Shown: positions 8,459-17,343, counted from the first letter of the stretch. The stretch is 29,525 bases of DNA from Ravibacter sp964559125 (GCA_964559125.1 CAZLGW010000053.1:1-29525); one strand, 5' to 3'. Translations and numbers: made by a program. The notes: a model not told the origin generated them from the letters alone.

Positions 8459-8486
8459 TGACCCCGCTTCGGTCATTTCTTTTATT
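8459..8486 (+). terminator. candidate terminator after the DUF1501 gene
   Basis: TGACC and GGTCA (8459-8475) can pair around CCGCTTC, or alternatively CCG and CGG pair around CTT, and a T-rich tract (TTTCTTTTATT) follows. It lies about 80 bp after the DUF1501 stop and before the next promoter candidate. The stem is short, so this is only a moderate call. Confidence 0.4.
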
Positions 8487-8505
8487 CCGAAAGCCGGTGC
8501 ACGCC

Positions 8506-8513
8506 TAGATTTG
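8506..8513 (+). promoter_or_regulatory. candidate Bacteroidota -7 box for the lipoprotein/Wzi operon
   Basis: TAGATTTG matches the Bacteroidota -7 consensus TAnnTTTG exactly. It lies about 60 bp before the lipoprotein start at 8575 and after the hairpin at 8459-8475. The -33 region is only T-rich, without a clean TTTG. Confidence 0.4.
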
Positions 8514-8574
8514 TTCCTCATCTCTCTGATGTGAGGTAACAGATCTGTTTTTCAATTTTAACTTTCGTAAAGAA

Positions 8575-9021
8575 ATGCTAAGAGCAACTTCTCTTTGTTG
8601 GGTATGGTTAATGGCCGTGCTGCTGTTGTCCTGTACCGACCACCAGGTGCCGGCCCCCGTCAATCCGCATATAGAAATCGACACGGATTGGTTTGATGAG
8701 GAAAGTGAGGATTACGAAAATGTCAGTCTCAAGGTAGTTTTCCACCTGCTCGGTAACAAGCCTATCAAATCTTACGGACTGGTGATGCTGAAGGGCGGGA
8801 TCGACGATGATCTTACTCCGACGTTCAATGACACAGTGATTCCCTTTCAAAGCCCGCCGGTGGCGGGGGTCAATGTGCAGAGCTATCCTATAGACAATTT
8901 GTTGCCTCCGAATTCTATGGATCCTTTCCAGCTGTTTTTCAGGGCGTTTGCCGAGTTGGAAGACGGTACGGTCGTTTACGGCAGTTCGGTTTATTCCTTA
9001 CCTTTCGGCGGTCCTCTTTAG
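8575..9021 (+). CDS. hypothetical lipoprotein in the Wzi operon
   Basis: A 148-residue lipoprotein: hydrophobic signal ending in LLLSC, with the lipidated cysteine at residue 20. The mature part starts with an acidic segment (DTDWFDEESEDYENV) and then alternates short beta-like stretches such as VSLKVVFHLLG and LFFRAFAELEDGTVVYG, suggesting a small immunoglobulin-like or other beta-sandwich fold. I do not recognise a family. It begins a four-gene plus-strand run with a Wzi-family barrel 20 bp downstream, so it may be an accessory surface or periplasmic lipoprotein of that barrel. A candidate promoter box lies at 8506-8513. Confidence 0.7.
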   Translation: MLRATSLCWVWLMAVLLLSCTDHQVPAPVNPHIEIDTDWFDEESEDYENVSLKVVFHLLGNKPIKSYGLVMLKGGIDDDLTPTFNDTVIPFQSPPVAGVNVQSYPIDNLLPPNSMDPFQLFFRAFAELEDGTVVYGSSVYSLPFGGPL

Positions 9022-9041
9022 GGAGAAAATCTCACCTTACG

Positions 9042-10541
9042 ATGTCAGACGGGGCAGAATACCTGGGCATCCCGGTGCGGTACGCAGCGTTCCTGTTTTT
9101 TTACCTGCATGCTCCGGGTATTATCGCCCGCCCGGATTCACTGAAAACAGCGTACAGGATCGAAGCGGAGGTATCGGCTGTCGTATCATCGAACGGGGCT
9201 GTACCCTTCCGGCTGAGAGCAAACCGGTTCGGAACAGTGCCTGACCGGCCGTCAGCAGCAATGGCTGAACTCCGTTTTGCGAAAGAATACCGGCAGCCCG
9301 GCGCGGCGCCGGAGAGGAAGTTTGACTGCGGATTGTCTGTTCGTCCGGTCATATACCGGTCGCCGGACGTACCGGTGAAGTTGCTGCTTCCGGAAGCCCA
9401 GGTAAAGGTGCGTTACGGCAATATGGAGCTTTATGCCGGTCGTCGCATGGACGTAACAGGCCTGGGCGATACGCTACTCACTTCGGGCTTCTATGCGGTA
9501 TCGGGCAATGCCATGCCCGTGCCGAAGATACAGCTCGCAACGGTCGGCTTTGTGCCGCTGAAATGGCTCCGGAATCACGTAGCCATCAATACCGGAATGG
9601 CTCACGGTTGGTATAATGTGGATTACCTGGAAGGGGCCAGGCTTCATCAGAAGTACCTGTACTTCCGGTTTGGCAGGACGTCGGCGCCGTGGAAGGTGTA
9701 TGCGGGGCTTAACCATCAGGTGCAATGGGCGGGGCACGCAGAATACCTGAAGGAGCGGCCCGACATTGCCATCGATGGGGCATTCCCGTCTTCCTGGAAG
9801 CTGTTTCCTTATGTTTTCCTGGCTTATACGCCCCGCAACTGGTACGAAAAGCGGGGATTTACTTCCTTCGACAGCTACAGGATGGGCAATCACCTCGGAA
9901 GCCAGGATCTTGCAGCGGAGGGAACGATAGCAGGAGAAAAGTTTCTGCTCTATCACCAGCACATATATGAGGATGTATCGGGACTGATCTGGAAAAATTT
10001 CCCGGATGGCCTCTGGGGATTGTCATGGTCGGTCCGGCGGATAGGGTCGGAAACAGGCGTAAAACTGGAAAAGATTACGTTAGAGCATCTGACCACCCTC
10101 TCGCAATCTGGCCAGGCTTTTTATATGCCGGACAAGTGGTACCAGGGAGCCGACAACTATTTCAATCACGCACAGTACTATAAAGGGTGGTCTTACCGGG
10201 AAAAAGGGATCGGTACACCTTTTATTACGCCCGGGCATGAAATGAGGGGTGGGGCGTCGCCGGTACCTTACTTTAGAAACAACCGGTTGAGCATGTGGCA
10301 TCTCGGGTTGAAAATGAAATACCTGGGCGCTTCGGCAATGTTGATGGCGTCGTATTCGCTCAATTACGGGCAACCCGGCAGCAGCTTTGCCACTGTACGA
10401 AAGCAGCTATCTGGCGGCCTGACCATAGAGACCGCACTCCAAAGGGATTGGACGCTTACTTTCAGGATGGGGATCGACAGGGGAGACCTGCTTCCGGTAA
10501 CAGCAGGCGGACAAATAGGTATAAGAAAAAAATGGCTTTGA
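9042..10541 (+). CDS. capsule assembly Wzi family outer-membrane protein
   Basis: A 499-residue protein with an N-terminal signal region (VRYAAFLFFYLHAPGIIA) and a long beta-strand-rich body typical of an outer-membrane barrel. The segment EAQVKVRYGNMELYAGRR, followed by GLGDTLLTSGFYAVSGNAMP and PKIQLAT, is the strongly conserved core of the Bacteroidota Wzi-like family (PF14052). In enterobacteria Wzi is a surface lectin that anchors capsule; in Bacteroidota the family is usually only inferred to act in capsule or exopolysaccharide attachment. It follows a lipoprotein by 20 bp and overlaps the next start (esterase) by 10 bp, so translational coupling is likely. No capsule biosynthesis genes are in the window. 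Confidence 0.8.
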   Translation: MSDGAEYLGIPVRYAAFLFFYLHAPGIIARPDSLKTAYRIEAEVSAVVSSNGAVPFRLRANRFGTVPDRPSAAMAELRFAKEYRQPGAAPERKFDCGLSVRPVIYRSPDVPVKLLLPEAQVKVRYGNMELYAGRRMDVTGLGDTLLTSGFYAVSGNAMPVPKIQLATVGFVPLKWLRNHVAINTGMAHGWYNVDYLEGARLHQKYLYFRFGRTSAPWKVYAGLNHQVQWAGHAEYLKERPDIAIDGAFPSSWKLFPYVFLAYTPRNWYEKRGFTSFDSYRMGNHLGSQDLAAEGTIAGEKFLLYHQHIYEDVSGLIWKNFPDGLWGLSWSVRRIGSETGVKLEKITLEHLTTLSQSGQAFYMPDKWYQGADNYFNHAQYYKGWSYREKGIGTPFITPGHEMRGGASPVPYFRNNRLSMWHLGLKMKYLGASAMLMASYSLNYGQPGSSFATVRKQLSGGLTIETALQRDWTLTFRMGIDRGDLLPVTAGGQIGIRKKWL

Positions 10542-11317
10542 GAAATATTATATCACTTGCTTTGCTGGTAATACTGATTTCCTGCCGGGAGTCAGATATC
10601 TCCGCAGATAAGCCTGTGCTTACAGCTTCCTATGGTACACGTTATACACTCGATATTCATCTGCCGGAGGGTTATGATGCGGGGAAGCCGGGGGGATACC
10701 TGCTGTTACTCTATACTGACGCGGCCTATATGAAATCGGATATCAGGAAGGCTTTGAAAAGTAAAGGCCTTGATAGCCGACTCATTACCGCCGGTATAGG
10801 TTATGAAGGAAAAAACAGGCGTACAGAGGATCTTTCGCCAACCGCTACCGCCGTGAGCGGTACCGGCAATGCAGATGCTTTTGCGGATTTCATCGGGGAA
10901 GAGGTTCTGGGGTATCTCCGCACGCATTTTGCCGTTTCAGATGCTCCGGGAGCGCTGACTTTTTGCGGGCATTCGATGGGTGGCCTGTTCGGTACCTACC
11001 TGTTTTTAAAGAAACCGGGCCTTTTTGCCAACTATCTGCTGATCAGTCCGTCGCTGATGTGGGATGAGCAGGCCATCTTTGAAATTGAATCCGCGGTACG
11101 CCCGCAGAGCGCTGTCCCGGAAGCCAGGATATTCCTCACCGCCGGTTCGCTCGAAACAGGCGGATTTCACACCACGAGGCAGCATATTACCGGCCTTTTT
11201 GAAAGGTATTATCCCCGCGTTAGCTGGCAGGAAAGAGTTTACCGTAACAAAGACCATTCCGGGGTGATCGCCCCGGCGGTTTCGGATGGGTTGGAATATA
11301 TTTATTTTAATTTTTAG
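10532..11317 (+). CDS. lipoprotein esterase, alpha/beta hydrolase (PF00756-like)
   Basis: A 261-residue lipoprotein with lipobox LISC (Cys18) and a putative-esterase domain. The nucleophile elbow GHSMGG places the serine at about residue 148, and the C-terminal NKDHSG supplies the catalytic histidine (about 242), as in the Fes/YbbA-like esterase family. The ADAFADFIGEEVLGYLR segment is typical of that family. The substrate could be an acyl ester on a carbohydrate, a siderophore-like ester or a lipid; the sequence does not decide. The frame stays open upstream to 10295, but that extension lies inside the Wzi gene and would bury the signal, so the ATG at 10532 is chosen; it overlaps the Wzi stop by 10 bp. 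The next gene starts only 4 bp after its stop. Confidence 0.82.
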   Translation: MALRNIISLALLVILISCRESDISADKPVLTASYGTRYTLDIHLPEGYDAGKPGGYLLLLYTDAAYMKSDIRKALKSKGLDSRLITAGIGYEGKNRRTEDLSPTATAVSGTGNADAFADFIGEEVLGYLRTHFAVSDAPGALTFCGHSMGGLFGTYLFLKKPGLFANYLLISPSLMWDEQAIFEIESAVRPQSAVPEARIFLTAGSLETGGFHTTRQHITGLFERYYPRVSWQERVYRNKDHSGVIAPAVSDGLEYIYFNF

Positions 11318-11321
11318 ACAC

Positions 11322-11948
11322 ATGAAAGCCAAACCTTTGCTGCTTGCCGCTGTCATGGCTTCAGCCGGTCTTCCGGCCCAAACGCCGCCCTACCAAACGC
11401 CGCCCTACCAAACGTCGCCCTCCCGCCCCGTAACCTTTTCTGCGGGTATTTCGATGAATCCCGGCCTCGCCATTCTCCATAAAGAATATGAGTTTGGCCC
11501 GGTGGTAAGCGTTTCACTGCCGGTATGGAAGCAATGGGACCTGGGCGCCACTGCCCTCGTTAGAAATGCCTGGTACCGTTCGCCCGACCGGAGGTACGGA
11601 TATAAGCGGAACATCAGCTTTCCCTATGATAAAGAAAGCGTATATGCACTCCAGGCAGGCTATACCACCCGCGAGCGAAAATGGGTACACGGATTCCATC
11701 TTCATCCGGGTATCCGCCTGGAGCGTTATTCGGAAGTATTGCGCCGTCCCGATCTTGACCTGGACGAATCGTATACGGTTAAAGAAAATAATTTCTTCAT
11801 GGCAGCCTCCTATTCCCTGCGCCGTCGCATCAGGGAAGATCAGTTTCTCGGGATCCGCTGGATGTTACCCTTCGACCGTATTCCCCAGGATGATATAAAC
11901 CGGTATTCGCTCGAGCTGAGCTGGTATTTTGTTTTCAGGAAGCGATGA
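11322..11948 (+). CDS. hypothetical outer-membrane protein with a short N-terminal repeat
   Basis: A 208-residue protein with a signal peptide (MKAKPLLLAAVMASAGLPAQ). Right after the cleavage site come three copies of a 5-residue unit, QTPPY, QTPPY, QTSPS, encoded by a 15-bp tandem repeat. The rest alternates short aromatic-rich strands (for example VVSVSLPVWKQWDLGATALV and a C-terminal LELSWYFVFRKR), as in a small outer-membrane beta-barrel that ends in aromatic residues. No named family is recognised. It is the last gene of the lipoprotein/Wzi/esterase run, 4 bp after the esterase stop, and is followed by a terminator at 12063-12096. The ATG at 11322 is preferred over 11286 because it starts the signal peptide. 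Confidence 0.7.
   Translation: MKAKPLLLAAVMASAGLPAQTPPYQTPPYQTSPSRPVTFSAGISMNPGLAILHKEYEFGPVVSVSLPVWKQWDLGATALVRNAWYRSPDRRYGYKRNISFPYDKESVYALQAGYTTRERKWVHGFHLHPGIRLERYSEVLRRPDLDLDESYTVKENNFFMAASYSLRRRIREDQFLGIRWMLPFDRIPQDDINRYSLELSWYFVFRKR
11379..11423 (+). repeat. 15-bp tandem repeat, three copies, in coding sequence
   Basis: CAAACGCCGCCCTAC is present at 11379-11393 and 11394-11408 without change, then as a diverged copy CAAACGTCGCCCTCC at 11409-11423. The unit length is a multiple of three, so gain or loss of copies only changes the number of QTPPY units. Confidence 0.8.
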
Positions 11949-12062
11949 ATCCGGGGGATCATATCACTACTTCCTGGTTAGTAAAAGTCCGAAGGAGTGG
12001 TATGATTATAGAAAATTTTCACTAGTCCGCACAGCCTGATATTGCGTAATGAATCCGTAATC

Positions 12063-12096
12063 AAAAGCCTCAAACCGGTGTACTTAAGGCTTTTTT
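12063..12096 (+). terminator. rho-independent terminator after the Wzi operon
   Basis: AAAAGCCT (12063-12070) pairs with AGGCTTTT (12087-12094), and a run of six T's (12091-12096) follows directly. It lies about 115 bp after the stop at 11948 and ahead of the sigma factor gene, separating the two transcription units. The A-rich left arm could make it work on the minus strand too, but nothing there needs it. Confidence 0.7.
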
Positions 12097-12190
12097 ATAA
12101 AAAAATCTAAAAAAAAGACGAAAACGACCAAGGGTAGGGGGTGCAAAAAATACTCATAGTGGTCGGAAGTCTCGGACAGTATTCACCTTA

Positions 12191-12916
12191 TTGATCAGGC
12201 TAGTGGACCCTAACGAATCAAAAACAACGGGAAATAAAGGGGGAAATAACCCTGGTATCGGTATAAACGGCATTACCGGAGGAATAATCGATTCTGAGTT
12301 GCTTATCCGGCGGAGCTTTGAAACCGACCATCTGAAGGGGTGTGAATTGTTATTCAAACGTTACTACCAGTCTTTGTGCAGTCATGCTGTCCGGTTTGTC
12401 TACTCAAGAGCCGTTGCCGAAGACATTGTGATGGAAGTGTTCAGCCGTTTCTGGCAACATAAGATTTACAAATCGGTAGAGACTTCTTACCGGGCTTATC
12501 TCTTTACGACGGTAAGGCATGCCGCGTTTGCCTATTTAAGGAGTGAGTTTGGAAAGGAGCAGCCGGTAGCAATTCCGGTTGATCTACCCGACGGGTCCGA
12601 GAATTCCGGCAGTCCCCAGCAGTTGCTTCAATACCACGAGCTCCAAAGCAAGATAGAGGATATTCTCAAAGCCATACCGCCGCAAAGCCAGAAGGTTTTC
12701 ATCATGAGCCGGTTTGAAGGTAAGAAAAACCAGGTTATTGCAGACGAGCTGAATCTCTCGACCAAAACGATAGAAGGGCATATTACGAAAGTCCTTTCGA
12801 TATTAAGACGCTCCCTGCGTGAAAACGGCTTTATCACTATGATAGCGGCCACGGTCTCCTGGAGTGACAAACTATTAATTTCCTTTTTTTCATTGCAAAT
12901 TTTTTCGCAGGTATGA
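12191..12916 (+). CDS. FecI-type ECF sigma-70 factor
   Basis: An RNA polymerase sigma factor of the Bacteroidota ECF/FecI group. Region 2 (about residues 38-112) includes LLFKRYYQSLC, AEDIVMEVFSRFW and SYRAYLFTTVRHAAFAYLRS. Region 4 (about 158-215) includes IPPQSQKVFIMSRFEGKKNQ and the helix-turn-helix VIADELNLSTKTIEGHITKV. It should direct RNA polymerase to the downstream PUL when released by the FecR protein. There is no in-frame ATG before region 2. The frame opens after a stop at 12098, and the possible starts are TTG at 12191, GTG at 12203 or TTG at 12299; the last would give about 205 residues, closer to the family size. The stop overlaps the FecR start by 4 bp (ATGA), so the pair is translationally coupled. 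Confidence 0.88.
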   Translation: MIRLVDPNESKTTGNKGGNNPGIGINGITGGIIDSELLIRRSFETDHLKGCELLFKRYYQSLCSHAVRFVYSRAVAEDIVMEVFSRFWQHKIYKSVETSYRAYLFTTVRHAAFAYLRSEFGKEQPVAIPVDLPDGSENSGSPQQLLQYHELQSKIEDILKAIPPQSQKVFIMSRFEGKKNQVIADELNLSTKTIEGHITKVLSILRRSLRENGFITMIAATVSWSDKLLISFFSLQIFSQV

Positions 12917-13914
12917 ACCAGGAGTTGTTCCGCAGTTCGGTACAGGCTCTGTTTGAAGGGCGTGCCACACCTTTGCAGAAGACATTGATCGGTGAGTCCA
13001 TGTCTGATCCGGCTTACAGGGAGCTGTATTTCCTTTTGCTGGAAGAATGGGAAGCCCGTAATCCCCAGCTTATTATGGATCCTGACGAAGCTTTCGCCCG
13101 CTGGCAGCAGCAGGTTGCTTCAGGGGCCGGCAACCCAGGACAGACTGCGGCCGGAAAGCCCCTGTACCGCCGGTTTTCCGTGGTAGCTGCCGCGTCGGTG
13201 CTGATCCTGTGCGGAATCGCCGGGTTCCTGTTCCGCGACAGTATCCTGAACCGTAGCTTCAGCACGAAATACGGCGAATTAAAAACAGTCTACCTTTCAG
13301 ACGGTAGCAGGGTGACCCTGAATGCGAATTCTTCCGTTACCCTTTCGCGGTTCGGCTTCGGAAAGTCGGGGCGGAAGGTTTTCCTTGAAGGAGAGGCGGA
13401 ATTTTCGGTTACGCACCTTCCCGGACACCAGCCTTTTATAGTCCGGACTGCCGACGACCTGGAGGTGAAGGTACTGGGAACCGAATTTGTCGTTTACAGC
13501 CGGTCGAAAAGGAGTAAGGTAGCGCTTAGCAAAGGCAAGGTGCAGCTCACTTCAGGTAAAAGGCAGGGTGCAGTACCCATGATCATGAAGCCCGGTGATG
13601 TCGTCATGGTTTCGGGTGAAGGAGAGCTTATCTGGAAGCACGACCAGCCGTCTGAGATACATACGGACTGGAAATACCACCGGTTTACATTCGACAACAC
13701 TTCTTTATCGGCTATAGCCGGGCAGCTTCGTGATGTGTTCGGGGTGAATATCATCATCCCCGATTCATCCCTGGCAAAACGTACGCTCGGAGGCACCTAC
13801 CAGGCAGATTCGGCAGAGAAAGTGCTCCATATCCTTGCCGATGTCCTGGAGATCAGGGTCTTTCCAAGCTCAGCTTCCGATCAATACCCCCGCACTTATA
13901 CACTTACCTATTGA
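12913..13914 (+). CDS. FecR family anti-sigma factor
   Basis: A 333-residue single-pass inner-membrane protein. The N-terminal cytoplasmic part (1-87) would bind the sigma factor, a membrane helix lies at about 88-107 (VVAAASVLILCGIAGFLF), and the periplasmic part holds the FecR domain (TVYLSDGSRVTLNANSSVTL, GEAEFSVTH, VKVLGTEFVVYSR) followed by a DUF4974 domain (FTFDNTSLSAIAGQLRDVFG). It is expected to take the signal from the STN domain of the SusC encoded 18 bp downstream and to release or activate the sigma factor. The start overlaps the sigma stop by 4 bp. The short spacer before susC leaves little room for a separate promoter, so sigma, FecR, SusC and SusD may form one transcript. Confidence 0.92.
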   Translation: MNQELFRSSVQALFEGRATPLQKTLIGESMSDPAYRELYFLLLEEWEARNPQLIMDPDEAFARWQQQVASGAGNPGQTAAGKPLYRRFSVVAAASVLILCGIAGFLFRDSILNRSFSTKYGELKTVYLSDGSRVTLNANSSVTLSRFGFGKSGRKVFLEGEAEFSVTHLPGHQPFIVRTADDLEVKVLGTEFVVYSRSKRSKVALSKGKVQLTSGKRQGAVPMIMKPGDVVMVSGEGELIWKHDQPSEIHTDWKYHRFTFDNTSLSAIAGQLRDVFGVNIIIPDSSLAKRTLGGTYQADSAEKVLHILADVLEIRVFPSSASDQYPRTYTLTY

Positions 13915-13932
13915 CCTATCAACTAATTCCAA

Positions 13933-16900
13933 ATGTATATGAAGAAAAATAGACGCGCTTTATCTGTTCTTGTGCTGGCGGTGGTCATATTGACTGTCCC
14001 CGGTCTGCGGGCGCAGTTGCTGTCGGCTCATTTCCAGTCTGTACCTCCTCCGGGAAACGGGCCTCTTCAGGCGAACCGGATGGCGCTCCGCGATGCAATC
14101 CAGAAGTTCCGGAATCATTTCGGAGTAGATGTCCTCTTCGAAGAGAAAGTACTGGAAGGAATTACCGTTTCCTCCAGCAGGCTCAACTTCGACGGTGATG
14201 CCGAGCGGGGACTTTCACAGATTCTTCAGCCTTCCGGGTTGAGGATGAAAAAGGTGGATAAAAAGACTTTCGTCATTCTCTCCGGTAAAGCGAAGGGCGC
14301 TGCGGCAGACCTCCCGGGTCATACCCCCGCGTTTCCGGCTCTGCCCGCGGAAAGCCGGTCGGCAGAATTACCGGTGAGGAATGCCATTATCCGGGAAGAA
14401 ACGGAAGCGACTGAGACCGACCGGGTTATTACAGGCAGGGTCGCGGCTGAAACAGGTGAAGAGCTACCGGGCGTAAGCGTAATGATAAAAGGCACGCAGT
14501 CGGGAACAGCCACCGACGACCGGGGGAATTTCAGTATTGCGGTACCCGACGACAACAGTGTCCTGATTTTCAGCTTCATCGGCTATATCAGGGAAGAAAT
14601 TGCCGTAGAAGGCAACAGTCGCCTGGATGTTATTCTGAAAACGGACAACCTTATGCTGGATGAGCAGGTGATCGTCGGGTATGGCGAGGTAAAAAAATCT
14701 GACCTGACAGGCGCCGTAGCTTCTATCCAGTCCAAAGATATTACAAGAGCCAATCCGGTGATGGCAGCCAGGGCTATCCAGGGACAGGTAGCCGGCGCAA
14801 CCGTGACCAAATCGAGCAACAGGCCCGGCGCAGGCTACGGGATCACGATACGCGGCGAAAATACCATCAATTTCTCCACGGAGCCGCTCATCGTGATCGA
14901 CGGCCTGATGGGAGGTAACCTGAATAACCTGAACCCGAACGACATCCAATCGATGGATATCCTCAAAGATGCTTCCTCGACAGCCATCTACGGATCCAGG
15001 GGCGCAAACGGGGTGGTGATCATCACTACCAAAAAAGGAGTATCGGGAAAACCGAGGATCAGCTATGACAGCTATGTAGGGGTGAAAGCGCCGGCCCGGC
15101 TGCCCAGGCTCATGACCAGCGAGCAGTTCTATAAGGTGACGCACACCGACCGGGTACTGGAAGGAGTGGCACCGGCGACCTTTACTGCGGCCGAGATGAA
15201 GAATATCGAAAGCGGGCATACTACTGACTGGGTCGATCTCATTACCGATCCTGCCTTGCAGATGAGCCAGAATATCAGTGTTTCGGGCGGGAATGACAAT
15301 ACCACCTATCGTTTTTCGGGCGGATACCTGAACGAAAACGGGAATGTGCTGCACACCGGCTATAAAAGGTATAATCTCAATGCCGGCCTCGACAGCAAGC
15401 TGGGCAGGCTATTTAAAGCCGGTTTCACATCTTACGTAACCTATAGTGACCAGGAGCTGGGGTCGATGGAGTCGCTGCGCGGCGCCTATCGCGCCCGCCC
15501 GACCGGGACCGCGTTTTACCGGGATGTGGAAAACCCTTCCGAAAACCAGGATATCGACATAAACGGCATCGCGGTATGGATGGGGATCAACGACAAGCAG
15601 GTGCCCAATCCCCTGCTGGATATAGACCCGGTAAATTCCAAGCTGCAAACCGCGGTTTCTACCATAATGGGGAATGCCTATGTGGAATTCCTGCCTGTCA
15701 GGGGACTGAGCATCCGGTCTTCCCTGTCGGCTTCCTACAGCTCTGAAAGGGCGGGGGATTACCGCGGTACATGGTCGAAATCGCAGATCGGGAAGAAGCC
15801 CAGGGCCCAGTACGACAGCCGGATCATGGCCAACTATACGCTCGACAACATCGTCAACTACAACCTGAACCTCAACCGGCATAAGATTAACTTCACCGGT
15901 TTGCAGAGCACCTTTTACCAACGGAACGAAGCTTACCAGGTTGCCGTGATGGATCTGCCTTTTGCCTCAGACTGGTATGCCATCAACACCGGAACGGTGA
16001 CCGGCTACAACAGCTCTCTTGTCGAAAGATCCCTGCTGTCATTTATGGGGCGCGTCAATTACTCATTTGCCGACCGCTACCTGCTCACTCTGACGGGGCG
16101 CTCAGACGGCGCGTCGCAGCTGTCGGAGAATAATAAATGGGCCTTCTTCCCTTCCGTGGCTGTGGCGTGGAGACTGATCGATGAGCCTTTTATGGCGGAA
16201 GGACTTCGTGCACTCTCCGATCTGAAGCTGCGGGTCAGCTACGGGCAGGTAGGAAACTCCACCGTGAACCCTTACAGCACCCAGGCTTCGCTTCTGAATA
16301 CCGGGTATGACTTCGACGGAACGCCCGCATACGGTTTCGCCCCGGCAAATCTCGGGAACAGGGACCTCAGGTGGGAAAGAAGCAAGGAAGTGAATCTCGG
16401 GGTTGATTTTGGGTTTTTCAGGAACAGGATTGCCGGTACGCTTGAATTGTATGACAGGAAGACGGTAGACCTGATCCTGAACCAGAAGATCCCTACAGTA
16501 TCCGGCTTTTCCCAGGTGATCGCCAATGTGGGCGAGATAGGGAACCGCGGCGTTGAACTGACGCTCAATACCGTCAATATTTCCAAAAGTAATTTCTCCT
16601 GGAATACTACGCTGACATTTACCAGGAACCGCAACAAGCTGCTGTCGCTCTACGGTGACGGACAGACAGAGGACAAAGGGAACAACCTGTTTGTCGGTCA
16701 CGCGATAAGGGCCAACTTCGACTATAAGTTCGACGGGATCTGGCAGTTGCCGGAAAAAGACGAGGCAGCGGTATACAAGCAGCAGCCGGGTTCGGTCAAG
16801 GTGGTAGACCAGAACAACGACGGAGTGATCTCTTCTACAGAGGGGATAGACGACCGCGTAGTGCTGGGAACGCAGCTGCCCAATTGGTTAATGGGGATTA

Positions 16901-17343
16901 CAAACCGTTTCCGGTACCGGAATTTCGACCTTTCGATGTTTATCTATTATCGTAACGGCGTCCAATACCGTAATAATACGCTGGCCGGAACCTTCGGGGA
17001 AGTGAACAATACCCGTTACAACAAACTGGCCTCGCTCGACTACTGGCGCAGCGACAACCCGTCTAACACCTATTTCGGTGTGGCGGTGCCCAATCCCTAC
17101 AAGAGTGCGATTTTATACCAGGATGCGAGCTTTCTGCGGATTTCCGATATCACCGCCGGCTATACGCTGCCTGCCGGCCTGATCAGTAAGTGGAAGATGT
17201 CGACCGCCCGCGTATATGTGCAGACGATCAGCCCGTTCGTTTTCACGAAGTTCACAGGATTTGACCCGGAGTTCAATTCATCCATATACCAGGATGATAT
17301 CCCGACAGCCATCTATACAGTCGGGGTCAATATCAGTTTCTAA
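13933..17343 (+). CDS. susC-like: SusC-like TonB-dependent transporter with STN domain
   Basis: A 1136-residue outer-membrane transporter that imports oligosaccharides with its SusD lid. Order: signal peptide (about 1-28), STN signalling domain (about 50-118, VDVLFEEKVLEGITVSSSRL), a linker rich in Ala/Pro, a carboxypeptidase-regulatory-like domain (about 165-238, ITGRVAAETGEELPGVSVMI), the TonB-box-like segment EQVIVGYG (about 244-251), the plug with the SusC signature AIYGSRGANGVVIITTKKG, and the 22-strand barrel ending in VGVNISF. The STN domain marks it as a transducer that reports substrate to the FecR protein, which fits the sigma/FecR genes just upstream. A second ATG at codon 3 (13939) is an equally good start. 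It is 2 bp from the SusD gene. Confidence 0.95.
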   Translation: MYMKKNRRALSVLVLAVVILTVPGLRAQLLSAHFQSVPPPGNGPLQANRMALRDAIQKFRNHFGVDVLFEEKVLEGITVSSSRLNFDGDAERGLSQILQPSGLRMKKVDKKTFVILSGKAKGAAADLPGHTPAFPALPAESRSAELPVRNAIIREETEATETDRVITGRVAAETGEELPGVSVMIKGTQSGTATDDRGNFSIAVPDDNSVLIFSFIGYIREEIAVEGNSRLDVILKTDNLMLDEQVIVGYGEVKKSDLTGAVASIQSKDITRANPVMAARAIQGQVAGATVTKSSNRPGAGYGITIRGENTINFSTEPLIVIDGLMGGNLNNLNPNDIQSMDILKDASSTAIYGSRGANGVVIITTKKGVSGKPRISYDSYVGVKAPARLPRLMTSEQFYKVTHTDRVLEGVAPATFTAAEMKNIESGHTTDWVDLITDPALQMSQNISVSGGNDNTTYRFSGGYLNENGNVLHTGYKRYNLNAGLDSKLGRLFKAGFTSYVTYSDQELGSMESLRGAYRARPTGTAFYRDVENPSENQDIDINGIAVWMGINDKQVPNPLLDIDPVNSKLQTAVSTIMGNAYVEFLPVRGLSIRSSLSASYSSERAGDYRGTWSKSQIGKKPRAQYDSRIMANYTLDNIVNYNLNLNRHKINFTGLQSTFYQRNEAYQVAVMDLPFASDWYAINTGTVTGYNSSLVERSLLSFMGRVNYSFADRYLLTLTGRSDGASQLSENNKWAFFPSVAVAWRLIDEPFMAEGLRALSDLKLRVSYGQVGNSTVNPYSTQASLLNTGYDFDGTPAYGFAPANLGNRDLRWERSKEVNLGVDFGFFRNRIAGTLELYDRKTVDLILNQKIPTVSGFSQVIANVGEIGNRGVELTLNTVNISKSNFSWNTTLTFTRNRNKLLSLYGDGQTEDKGNNLFVGHAIRANFDYKFDGIWQLPEKDEAAVYKQQPGSVKVVDQNNDGVISSTEGIDDRVVLGTQLPNWLMGITNRFRYRNFDLSMFIYYRNGVQYRNNTLAGTFGEVNNTRYNKLASLDYWRSDNPSNTYFGVAVPNPYKSAILYQDASFLRISDITAGYTLPAGLISKWKMSTARVYVQTISPFVFTKFTGFDPEFNSSIYQDDIPTAIYTVGVNISF

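Noticed and set aside
10295..10531. A longer N-terminus for the esterase
   Set aside because: This part lies wholly inside the Wzi gene in another frame and would put the lipoprotein signal in the middle of the protein.
14464..15354. A 296-codon open frame on the minus strand inside susC
   Set aside because: Antisense to the carboxypeptidase-like and plug domains of SusC, whose motifs are unmistakable.
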